Origin: Pontibacter liquoris
GTDB lineage: Bacteria; Bacteroidota; Bacteroidia; Cytophagales; Hymenobacteraceae
NCBI RefSeq assembly: GCF_022758235.1
Contig: NZ_JALEBG010000002.1
Location: 248,001-312,000 of the forward strand
Reading direction: 5' to 3'
DNA length: 64,000 nt
Shown here: one piece after another, positions 56,803 to 64,000 of the stretch
How positions within the stretch are numbered: position 1 is the stretch's first letter
Layout: each line of letters begins with the position of its first letter
The notes under the pieces: generated by a model
Database searches by the model: none
What the model was told of the DNA's origin: nothing
Seen by the model: the letters and a program-made list of their open reading frames with translations, nothing else
Program-made: the position numbers and the translations under genes

Positions 56803-59800
56803 TTAAAAAGTTACACTAAGGCCGCCGGAGTATACCTGGGAGAATGGATAGGTTTTGCCGTCGTTCCATCCGCTCAGGCCAACAGTCTCGGGGTCAAAGA
56901 TGTCGATCATGTCGGAGAAGGTGAGCAGGTTCTCGCCAGACACATAGAAGCGCAGGCGCGAGATCCCCACACGGGAGGTCAGGTTGCCTGGCAGGGTGTA
57001 GCCTACCTGCAGGTTTTTGAGGCGCAGGTAAGCGGCGCTCTGAAGGTAACGGGTCTGTGACTGCTGGTTTTTGCCGGTATTAAAGTATGGCTTCGGGAAA
57101 TAAGCGTCCAGGTTCACGTCGGCTGTGCCGGACTTTACCATAGGCGATGTCTCGTCGCGGAAGAAGTCCATGTGCTCCGTAAAGCCCGCCGACTGCCACA
57201 TGCCGCCACTGGCGCCCCAGAAGTAAGGGCCGTTAGGCATGTAGTCGCGCTGGCCTACGCCCTGCAGAAACAACCGCATATCAAAGCCTTTCCAGTTAGC
57301 GGTCAGGTCGAGGCTGTAGCGGTAACGGGGGGTGCTGTTGCCGATAACCGAGCGGTCGCCGGTATTGCCCAGAATGCCTGTTCCGCCATCAATCTTGCCA
57401 TCGCCGTTCAAGTCAGCGTACATAATGTCGCCTGCTCCCCAGTTGCTTCCCAAGCCGCTCTGGTCTACTTCTGCCAGGTGGGCATCCATCTCTTCCTGGG
57501 TTTTAGCAATGCCCACGGTGGTGTAGCCCCAGATGTTGCCCATTAGCTCGCCATCGTACCAGGTATTGATGTTACCGGTCGGGTTAGGATAACGGGTGAT
57601 GCGCTGCCGGGAATCGGCCATCACAGCCCGCAGGCCATAGCCAACCTCTCCAATCTGATCATGCCAGGCGGCTTCCAGCTCAAAGCCGTAAGACTCCATG
57701 TCGGTGTTGTTGATCTGCGGCACAGCAGTACCCAGTATCACCGGCAGTTCCGGTGCAGGCCCTACCATGTCAAAGGTCTTGCGCTTAAAGTAATCGAAGT
57801 TCAGGTTCAGTCGGTTCTGCAGCAAGGCCACGTCAAAGCCGGCATCCCAGCTGGTCACGCGCTCCCAAGTAAGCAGGGTGCTTACCAGCCCTGGGGCATA
57901 GGCCGTGTTGGGCTGCTGCCCGCCTATCAGCCAGCCACCGTTGTTCACGCCGATCGGCATTTTAGAATAGAAAGGATACCAGTTTCTGGTGTTCTGGTTT
58001 CCGAGCTCGCCATAAGAACCGCGGAGCTTCAGCGTCTGTACCACATCATCAAAAGTCCAGAAATCTTCCTGAGCGATGTTCCACCCTGCCGACACCGATG
58101 GGAAAAGGTTCCAGCGTTTGTCTCTTATAAATCGGGAGCTACCATCGTAGCGGGCGTTTACTTCCAGCAGGTAGCGCTCTTTGTAGTTATAGTTCAGGCG
58201 GCCGAAAAAGCCGGCAATAGCCCAGTGCTGGTATTGTCCTTCCTCCGCTTTGCTATCTTCCGTAGCGGTGTTGATGGTCGGCAGCAAAGGATTGATCAGT
58301 CCGCTACGGGAAGCGCCGATGGTACGGAACTTTGTCAGTTCCGAGTTAAAGCCGCCCAGCACTTTAAAATGATGTGCCTCTTTCAGGTCGAAAGTATAAT
58401 CGGAGAAGATGTTAGAAGAGAAGTAGTTTTCTTTGCGGGCGTACTCGTACACCGAACTGTAGCCCGCCGAGTTCCAGCCAACCGATACAGGAAAGGAATT
58501 CCCGGCCACGTCATAGGCATATGCCGGGCGCACGTCGGAATGCCTGTTTCCGTTGGTAACCCGGAAGTTGCCGTTGGCCACAATGTTCCATCCTTTAAGG
58601 GGCGTCAGCGTCAGCTGTCCCTGCTGGTAGAGCCAGTCGGTCTGGTTAATAACGCGGCCGCCTTCCTCTAATTGCGCTATTTCGCCGGGGTCCGACCAGT
58701 TGCCGTTCGGGTCATACACCGGCACGGTGGGCCAGCGACGCGCCACGTTGTGGTAAAACAGATCCGACTGGTGTGTGGCCTGCGTATAGTCTTCGCGCAC
58801 ATAGCGGGTACTGTAGTTAAAGCTGGCAAACTTACTGATAACCGTGTTGATCTTGCCGCTCAGGGTATAGCGCTTAAAGGCATCGTGGGAGTGGCGCAGC
58901 AGGCCACCCTGATCCAATAAGCCGCCGGAGGCATAGAACTGGGTTTTATCGGTGCCACCATTCACGCTCAGGTTATGCTCCTGCGATAAAGAATAGCTCT
59001 TATACTGCTCCTTAAACCAGTCGGTGTTGCCGTTGGAGCCAGTATAGTACTCGTAGCGGTCACCATTGGCATTAGGCACGGTGCCATAGTCAATCTCCCC
59101 GTGCTGGTACTTGAGGATGCGGTCCAGTACTTCGTCCGAGAATTTAGCTCCCTCGCCGTCGTTTGCAGCCGCCTCATTCCAGTACTTGGCAAAAGTATAG
59201 GAGTCCATCATCGTGGGCAGACCCATCGGCTTGCTGATGCGGAAGTTGTCGTTATAGTTTACAGTCGTTTTACCGGCTTTACCACTCTTGGTCGTGATCA
59301 GGATAACCCCGAAAGGAGCACGGGAGCCGTAAATGGAAGAAGCCGCGGCGTCTTTCAGCACGGTAATCGTTTCGATATCCTGCGGGTTAATGGCGTTCAT
59401 ATCGCCTTCCATGCCATCGATGAGCACCAGCGGCGAGGCTGTGGAGCCTGCACCGATCGTGCCCGCTCCGCGGATGTTAAAACTCAGGGGCTGATTCAGC
59501 TCCCCGCCCAGTCCAGTAGTCTGCATGTTCAGGCCCGGGACAAGGCCCTGTAGCGCCTGCCCCACATTCTGCACCGGCCGCGACTCCAGTACCTGCGCGT
59601 TCACCGTGGAAACTGCCCCCGTCAGGTTGGCTTTTTTCTGCGTGCCATACCCTACCACCACTACTTCTTCCAGCTTAGAAGTATTTACCTCTAACTGAAT
59701 AGTTCCCAGGGCGGGCGCCACCTTTACTTCTTTGTTCAGGTAACCCAGAAAGCTGATCTCCAGCACGGCATCCTGCGCAACGTTTTGCAGCACAAAGGCA

Positions 59801-60279
59801 CCATCAGCACCAGTAGATGTGCCCTTGTCGGTGCCTTTTACCCGCACGGTGGCACCAGGCAAGGGCTCGCCCTTCTCATCAGCCACTTTGCCGGTTACGG
59901 TAATGCCGGTTTGCCGCAGCACGGCCGCTTCCTTTACCACCACGGTTCTGGAATCGATGGTAAAGGCCAGCGGCTGCCCTTTGAAAGAAGCACTCAGGGC
60001 CTCCTCCAGGCTTGCATTCTGTACCTGCACGCTCACCGGCAGAGCCTGCTTTAGCAGTTTGGCGTTATAAAAGAGGTCGTAGCCACTTTGTCTTCTTATT
60101 TCCTTCAGCACCTTCTCCAGCGGCGCTTGGCGCTCTGAGAGGGTGATTTTCTGAGCATACCCTGACGCGCTTACCTGAAGCAGCGCGGTAAATAGAAGGA
60201 TGCAGGTAAGTTTCATGGTCTTCAGCAATAAATTTCGGCTGCACGGGCCCCTGCCCGATTTAGTAGGGTAAAAGTTCAT
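56803..60279 (-). CDS. SusC/RagA TonB-dependent transporter with N-terminal STN domain
   Basis: 1158 residues. Positively charged start (MNFYPTKSGRGPCSRNLLLK) then signal helix at about 22-42; MKLTCILLF at residue 22 is an alternative start. STN domain (about 45-105: LSERQAPLEKVLKEIRRQSG, YDLFYNAKLL), carboxypeptidase-regulatory-like domain (128-200, GKVADEKGEPLPGATVRVKGT), TonB box and plug (about 205-330, EVVVVGYGTQKKANLTGAV), then 22-strand barrel. The STN domain touches FecR-type anti-sigma factors, so this transporter probably also signals the presence of its glycan. SusD is downstream with 11 bases between them. Confidence 0.96.
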   Translation of the reverse strand: MNFYPTKSGRGPCSRNLLLKTMKLTCILLFTALLQVSASGYAQKITLSERQAPLEKVLKEIRRQSGYDLFYNAKLLKQALPVSVQVQNASLEEALSASFKGQPLAFTIDSRTVVVKEAAVLRQTGITVTGKVADEKGEPLPGATVRVKGTDKGTSTGADGAFVLQNVAQDAVLEISFLGYLNKEVKVAPALGTIQLEVNTSKLEEVVVVGYGTQKKANLTGAVSTVNAQVLESRPVQNVGQALQGLVPGLNMQTTGLGGELNQPLSFNIRGAGTIGAGSTASPLVLIDGMEGDMNAINPQDIETITVLKDAAASSIYGSRAPFGVILITTKSGKAGKTTVNYNDNFRISKPMGLPTMMDSYTFAKYWNEAAANDGEGAKFSDEVLDRILKYQHGEIDYGTVPNANGDRYEYYTGSNGNTDWFKEQYKSYSLSQEHNLSVNGGTDKTQFYASGGLLDQGGLLRHSHDAFKRYTLSGKINTVISKFASFNYSTRYVREDYTQATHQSDLFYHNVARRWPTVPVYDPNGNWSDPGEIAQLEEGGRVINQTDWLYQQGQLTLTPLKGWNIVANGNFRVTNGNRHSDVRPAYAYDVAGNSFPVSVGWNSAGYSSVYEYARKENYFSSNIFSDYTFDLKEAHHFKVLGGFNSELTKFRTIGASRSGLINPLLPTINTATEDSKAEEGQYQHWAIAGFFGRLNYNYKERYLLEVNARYDGSSRFIRDKRWNLFPSVSAGWNIAQEDFWTFDDVVQTLKLRGSYGELGNQNTRNWYPFYSKMPIGVNNGGWLIGGQQPNTAYAPGLVSTLLTWERVTSWDAGFDVALLQNRLNLNFDYFKRKTFDMVGPAPELPVILGTAVPQINNTDMESYGFELEAAWHDQIGEVGYGLRAVMADSRQRITRYPNPTGNINTWYDGELMGNIWGYTTVGIAKTQEEMDAHLAEVDQSGLGSNWGAGDIMYADLNGDGKIDGGTGILGNTGDRSVIGNSTPRYRYSLDLTANWKGFDMRLFLQGVGQRDYMPNGPYFWGASGGMWQSAGFTEHMDFFRDETSPMVKSGTADVNLDAYFPKPYFNTGKNQQSQTRYLQSAAYLRLKNLQVGYTLPGNLTSRVGISRLRFYVSGENLLTFSDMIDIFDPETVGLSGWNDGKTYPFSQVYSGGLSVTF

Positions 60280-60353
60280 ACATTTGATCTTGTTAGGTTA
60301 GCACGGTTATACATTGTCTCAGCAATCAAAACCCGATGAGCGAGCCTGGCATC

Positions 60354-60382
60354 AGCCGGAGGTGTTGCAAGCGCCTCCGGCT
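60354..60382 (-). promoter_or_regulatory. Hairpin between fecR and susC
   Basis: AGCCGGAGG (60354-60362) pairs with CCTCCGGCT (60374-60382). It lies between the FecR stop (60421) and the SusC start (60279). The minus strand has no T run after it. It may attenuate read-through or stabilise mRNA; a sigma-dependent promoter for SusC is expected in the same 141-base gap but was not recognisable. Confidence 0.4.
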
Positions 60383-60420
60383 ACTTTCAGGTAACTACGC
60401 GTCGGGGTAAGCGACGGCAT

Positions 60421-61584
60421 TTATGGCATCACAAGTACCCTCCTTCCTTTTACTTTAAATGTAACATCTCCTGTAAGCTCTAATATTCGGAGGGTCTGGC
60501 CGATGCTGTTGCTGCGCGATACCATGCCGCCAAACTTCAGGTCTCCCGCCTCGCCCTCGTACACGATCTGCACATCGTACCAGCGAGCCAACTTCCGCAT
60601 CAAGCTTTCCAGCCCTTCATTATCAAATACAAAGTAGCCGTTTTTCCAGGCCACGGCCTCTTCGGCTGCTACCGGTTGCACCGCTACGGCACCATCGGCA
60701 TAGCTGACAGCCGCCTGCTGCCCTGGCGCCAGCAGTTCCGAACGGTTGGTCTTACCCACCAGCACCTTCACGGCGCCTTCCAGCAGGGTCGTTTTCACAG
60801 CTGCCTCGTCGGGGTAGGCACTGATGTTGAAATGCGTGCCCAGCACCTCCACTGTTTGTCCCTGGCTCACCACCCGGAAAGGCATGCGCCTGTTTCTGGT
60901 CACTTCAAAATAAGCCTCTCCTACCAGTTCCACCCGGCGTTCACCGCCAGCGAAGCGTGTGGGGTACCGCAGCGAGGAAGCCGCATTCAGCCATACTTCG
61001 GAACTGTCAGGCAACACTACCCGGTACTGCCCTCCTTTGGGTGTTTCAATGGTGTTATAGCTTAGCACCTGCGCCGGCGCTGCCCCGGTAGCAATGTATA
61101 GCAGCTGCCCGTCGGCTGTTTTGGTGATGCGGATACCCGCCTGCCGTGCCAGTTCCCCGTTAGCAGCGCTGTCTAAGATTATTTTGGAACCATCGCCCAG
61201 GGTCAGGACGGCTTTGTTGCCGCCGGGCTTTACCTCGCTTTCAGCCAGTGACGCGGCAGCCGCCGCCGTCTCAACTGCCTGAGATTGCTTGCCATAGCGG
61301 TAAAGGAACAAGGCCGCTGCCAACACCGCCAGCAGCAGAGAGGCTGCCACAGCCCAACGGGCAGGCAGGGCAGCTTTCTTCTTTTCCCGCCACTTTATGT
61401 CCTGTAAAATCTTACCATAGAGCCGGGCCCGGGTTTCCTCCTCTTCTCCCAATGCTGCCGACTCCCATACCTGCCCCTTCTCCTGAAGCGCGTCATAGGC
61501 CTCAAAAAGCCTGTTCTCCTCTGCCGCACTCGCATCGCCAGCCAGGTATTTGTTTATTAAGTCTCGGAATTCTTCGTCGTTCAT
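60421..61584 (-). CDS. FecR-family anti-sigma factor
   Basis: 387 residues. N-terminal cytoplasmic helical part (1-70) that would hold the ECF sigma factor, one membrane helix at about 75-93 (AVAASLLLAVLAAALFLYRYG), then periplasmic FecR domain (about 180-275: GGQYRVVLPDSSEVWLNAAS, VGEAYFEVT) and a C-terminal STN-like/DUF4974 tail. It receives the signal from the STN domain of the SusC protein and frees or activates the sigma factor. It lies between the sigma and SusC genes, the usual order. Confidence 0.94.
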   Translation of the reverse strand: MNDEEFRDLINKYLAGDASAAEENRLFEAYDALQEKGQVWESAALGEEEETRARLYGKILQDIKWREKKKAALPARWAVAASLLLAVLAAALFLYRYGKQSQAVETAAAAASLAESEVKPGGNKAVLTLGDGSKIILDSAANGELARQAGIRITKTADGQLLYIATGAAPAQVLSYNTIETPKGGQYRVVLPDSSEVWLNAASSLRYPTRFAGGERRVELVGEAYFEVTRNRRMPFRVVSQGQTVEVLGTHFNISAYPDEAAVKTTLLEGAVKVLVGKTNRSELLAPGQQAAVSYADGAVAVQPVAAEEAVAWKNGYFVFDNEGLESLMRKLARWYDVQIVYEGEAGDLKFGGMVSRSNSIGQTLRILELTGDVTFKVKGRRVLVMP

Positions 61585-61917
61585 CAGGAGGGATTTGTAT
61601 GTATGTGCCGCCGGAAGGGGCTTACCCCCAAAGGCTGTGGAAATATTTTTTTTGAAGTGCCTCTATACTTACCTGGCTTGGGTAGAGCAGAATAAAAGCA
61701 GTGCGGGAAAAGGCAAGGGCCTGCAAAAGAGGGTTTCTGAGGAATTGCCAGGTATACAGCAGCTACTAGCGTCTTCGCTAAATTCCAGATAGCCTCCGAA
61801 GGTGTGGGGCCGGACGAGCGGCAAAAGGAAGTGATACGAAAGGGATTCCCAGGATGCAGACGTGACGGTACAGGGCGCAGCAGAGCTGCCTTATAGTTCG
61901 TTCTTGCCTGATTGGGG
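61585..61917. other. Gene-free region between sigma and fecR genes
   Basis: 333 bases, unusually long for a sigma/anti-sigma pair that is often tightly packed. It contains AAATATTTTTTTT, a TATACTT at about 61663 and GCAGCTACTAGC near 61760. It may hold an internal promoter or leader for fecR, but no TAnnTTTG box on the minus strand was seen. Confidence 0.45.
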
Positions 61918-62553
61918 TTATATTTCTTTGCTCGCGTGCTGCGGAAGCGGTGAAGCAGACGGGGGCATCTTATCTGCGGCAACGAACAGCACGGCGCCCC
62001 ACACCAGCAGGCTTCCGAGCGTTGTTCGCAGGCGGCGCAGCGCGATTGTGAGGTGGTTCTCGGCAGTTTTAGAGGTAATGCCAAGCTGCTGCGCAATTTC
62101 GGTGGTGCTCAGGTGCTCCCGGCGACTCAGCAGAAATACCTGCCGGCACTTATCCGGCAACCGGGTAATCCCCTGCTCCAGCAGGCTGTAAAGGTCATGT
62201 TCACAAAGGGCGGCTTCCGCCTCGTTCGCCACTACAATGCTCCCGGCTGCTTCCGGCAGTTGCTGCCGTGCCTTTCCGGAACGGACGGCCTTGAAAACCT
62301 GGTAACGAACAGCCGTGTACAGATACGCCTGCAGCGAATCGATGGCAGCCCCTTCCCGCTTAAACCACAGGCTCACCAGCACCTCCTGCACAACGTCCTC
62401 TGCTCCCTGCCTGTCGCGAAGCACATTGTAAGCTGCCAGGTATAGTTTAGACCAGTATTTGTTGTAGATCAGCTCAAACGCAGTGTTATCGCCTGCTTGC
62501 AGCAGTTCAAGCAGTTGCTCATCGGGCCATACATCTGTGCGCTTACTCTGCAT
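61918..62553 (-). CDS. ECF RNA polymerase sigma-70 factor
   Basis: 211 residues. Region 2 (about 20-90: NTAFELIYNKYWSKLYLAAYN, AEDVVQEVLVSLWFKR) and region 4 (about 130-185: LPDKCRQVFLLSRREHLST, EIAQQLGITSKTAENHLTIAL) are clear, with no region 3 or 1.1. It belongs to the Bacteroidota group controlled by FecR. It should direct RNA polymerase to the SusC promoter when glycan is sensed. The C-terminal tail has a hydrophobic stretch (LGSLLVWGAVLFVAA), common in this group. Confidence 0.95.
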   Translation of the reverse strand: MQSKRTDVWPDEQLLELLQAGDNTAFELIYNKYWSKLYLAAYNVLRDRQGAEDVVQEVLVSLWFKREGAAIDSLQAYLYTAVRYQVFKAVRSGKARQQLPEAAGSIVVANEAEAALCEHDLYSLLEQGITRLPDKCRQVFLLSRREHLSTTEIAQQLGITSKTAENHLTIALRRLRTTLGSLLVWGAVLFVAADKMPPSASPLPQHASKEI

Positions 62554-62607
62554 GCTACTCCTTTATCCTTTCCACCTAACCAAACAGAACCAAAAATTTA
62601 TATTTAT

Positions 62608-62626
62608 CTTTATGTAAGACATAAAG
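62608..62626. promoter_or_regulatory. Inverted repeat upstream of the sigma gene
   Basis: CTTTATGT (62608-62615) and ACATAAAG (62619-62626), spaced by AAG, form a perfect 8-bp dyad 55 bases upstream of the sigma start. Short spacing suits a dimeric regulator. Confidence 0.4.
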
Positions 62627-62741
62627 CTATACATAGTCTGATCAACTTCAAAGAACCAGTTTAATTCTTTTTTATTTGCTGTGGAAGAATGTATGGCAAC
62701 CGGACTAAGCTGGTACTTACCTGGATACAGGAGTTGCGGCG

Positions 62742-64000
62742 TTAGTTTAAACCACCCTGCCCTTTGTAAAGCTCCAGCGGCTTATCCAGCTCCACGGCCA
62801 ACACCGACATATAGGTATCCTGCGCCTGCTCGGGCACGCTGATGTAGACCAGGCCCGGCACCGGGCTCCACGAGATCTTGCCCACGATCTTGTGCGGCAC
62901 CGTTTGGGACGTGCCTACCACTCGGATGTTCTTGATGTTGTTCTTCAGTCCTTTTACCATCACCTGCCCCTGTACTTTTCCCGGCAGAAACAGGTACACC
63001 GTAGCAGAGTCTTTGGAGAGCGTGGAAGGGCCATAGAAGTGGCCCTGCGGCAGCCCGGCCAAGGTGCCGAAGATCGCCTCTTCGTGCTTTTTGTTCCATT
63101 TACCCAGCTCCTTCAGCACATGCACCTCCTCGGGCGGGATAGTGCCGTCCTGCTTGGCGCCGATGTCGAGCAGCAGGTTACCGCCGTTACTAATGGCATC
63201 TGCGAAGATGGTGATCACCTCGTAAGGCGTTTTCCAGGCTGTGTCCTGTGGCTGGTACCCCCAGTTATTATTGATGGTCATGCACAACTCCCACCAGTTA
63301 TAATGGGGGCGTGTTACCGGAAAATTCTGTTCGGGCGTATCGTAGTCGCCGTAGCCTGTTAGGCGGCCGTTGATGATGGCGCCGGGCTTGCGGCTAAGGA
63401 TGCTCTGGCGGATGCCGGGGGCGTTCCATTCTGTGGCGCTATGCTCCCAGTCGCCATCAAACCACCACAAATCGGGCTTGTAGGCTTTGTTCACCTCGTT
63501 TATCTGCGCCTGGTTAAAGGCCAGGAACTTCTGCCAGCGCTTAGGGCTGTCGCTGATCTTGTAGCGGGCGCTGTCTTTTAAGAAGCCCGGGTAGTCCGGG
63601 TGGCTCCAGTCGATGAGCGAATAGTAAGCCCCGCGCTTTATCCCCTGCTTGTCCAGGGCCTTGTAAAACGGCGCAAGCAGGTCGCGGCGGGCCGGTGTAT
63701 TTTTCACCACGCTATAGTGCTTTTGTTTGGTGGGCCACAGCGCTACCCCGTCGTGGTGCTTGGTCGTGATCACGGCATAGCGGGCGCCGCTCTCTTTGAT
63801 CAGGGCCGCCCAGGCTTCCGGATCATAGTTGGAAGCCGTGAAGCCTTTGAGCTGCTTCATATAATTGGGGTAGCTGATCTTCCTGTTATGAAAACTCCAG
63901 CTTTCATCGATGCCGTCCACGGCATAGATGCCCCAGTGGATAAAGATGCCCAGTTTGGCGTCGGCAAACCATTGCATTTTATCGCGGATGGAATCCGGGT
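62742..64000 (-). CDS. GH29 alpha-L-fucosidase (partial at right edge)
   Basis: The frame is open to the window edge: residues DSIRDK precede MQWFADAKLGIFIHWG, so the ATG at 63977 is internal and the true start lies beyond 64000. Visible GH29 marks are KLGIFIHWGIYAV, ITTKHHDGVALWP and nucleophile Asp in LWWFDGDWE (Asp codon at 63456-63458). The ending VLAVELDKPLELYKGQGGLN closes the C-terminal beta domain. A second, distinct GH29 gene lies at 50446-51966. It is upstream of the sigma gene and on the same strand, so it may belong to the locus or to a neighbouring transcript. Confidence 0.93.
   Translation of the reverse strand, partial: PDSIRDKMQWFADAKLGIFIHWGIYAVDGIDESWSFHNRKISYPNYMKQLKGFTASNYDPEAWAALIKESGARYAVITTKHHDGVALWPTKQKHYSVVKNTPARRDLLAPFYKALDKQGIKRGAYYSLIDWSHPDYPGFLKDSARYKISDSPKRWQKFLAFNQAQINEVNKAYKPDLWWFDGDWEHSATEWNAPGIRQSILSRKPGAIINGRLTGYGDYDTPEQNFPVTRPHYNWWELCMTINNNWGYQPQDTAWKTPYEVITIFADAISNGGNLLLDIGAKQDGTIPPEEVHVLKELGKWNKKHEEAIFGTLAGLPQGHFYGPSTLSKDSATVYLFLPGKVQGQVMVKGLKNNIKNIRVVGTSQTVPHKIVGKISWSPVPGLVYISVPEQAQDTYMSVLAVELDKPLELYKGQGGLN

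Overview
The window reads as chromosomal DNA of a Bacteroidota member, most likely a Cytophagales/Hymenobacteraceae organism of the Pontibacter or Hymenobacter type. The evidence is a SusC/SusD pair with an ECF sigma factor and FecR-type anti-sigma, a type IX secretion sorting-domain protein, promoters of the TTTG / TAnnTTTG type, lipoprotein signals ending in a Cys, and DUF6268- and DUF6992-type proteins. No insertion sequence, prophage, plasmid gene or CRISPR array was seen. Assignments come from reading motifs in translated sequence; no database search was possible.

Layout. 1-2.5 kb: the end of an outer-membrane protein, then two surface-sugar genes (RmlC epimerase, GT4 glycosyltransferase). 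2.5-9 kb: a SirB2-cytochrome c fusion, HflX, an 860-base gene-free island rich in repeats and hairpins, a SixA-type phosphatase and polyphosphate kinase. 8-14.5 kb: a DUF6268 outer-membrane protein, a 1271-residue phosphoesterase fused to an outer-membrane beta barrel, and an HD-domain protein fused to a Pycsar-effector-like membrane module. 14.5-20.3 kb: tRNA-Arg(CCU), small secreted proteins, a three-gene type III polyketide synthase cluster and an HDAC-family deacetylase. 20.3-20.9 kb: a gene-free stretch with clustered DnaA boxes. 20.9-26.3 kb: housekeeping and envelope genes. 26-33 kb: a TetR-regulated RND efflux operon ending in an acyl-carrier-like gene. 33.2-36 kb: a LiaF-like protein with a LytS/LytTR two-component pair. 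36.3-39 kb: pheS, a 3-hydroxyacyl-CoA dehydrogenase, a Rieske-like lipoprotein and tRNA-Asn(GUU).

39.2-64 kb is one large polysaccharide utilisation locus, entirely on the minus strand. In transcription order it runs GH29 (cut by the window edge), ECF sigma, FecR, SusC, SusD, GH16, sulfatase, GH29, GH20, GH27, GH95, GH2 and an SGNH-GH20 fusion, and it ends at a strong hairpin. The sigma/anti-sigma pair probably senses the glycan through the extra N-terminal domain of SusC. SusC/SusD import oligosaccharides cut by the surface GH16, and sulfatase, fucosidases, galactosidases and hexosaminidases trim them in the periplasm. Together these enzymes fit a sulfated, fucosylated glycan containing galactose and N-acetylhexosamine (mucin- or keratan-like), not a simple plant polymer.

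The most unusual whole-window signal is the heptamer AAGTATA / TATACTT. It appears about 80 times by eye where fewer than ten are expected, at gene ends, at the bases of terminators and inside genes as repeated Ser-Ile (AGT ATA) or Ile-Leu (ATA CTT) codon pairs. Other points worth following are a candidate structured RNA at about 4.9-5.0 kb, a DnaA-box cluster at 20.4 kb, the HD-PycTM and phosphoesterase-barrel fusions, and promoters that seem to give leaderless mRNAs for pheS and the deacetylase gene.
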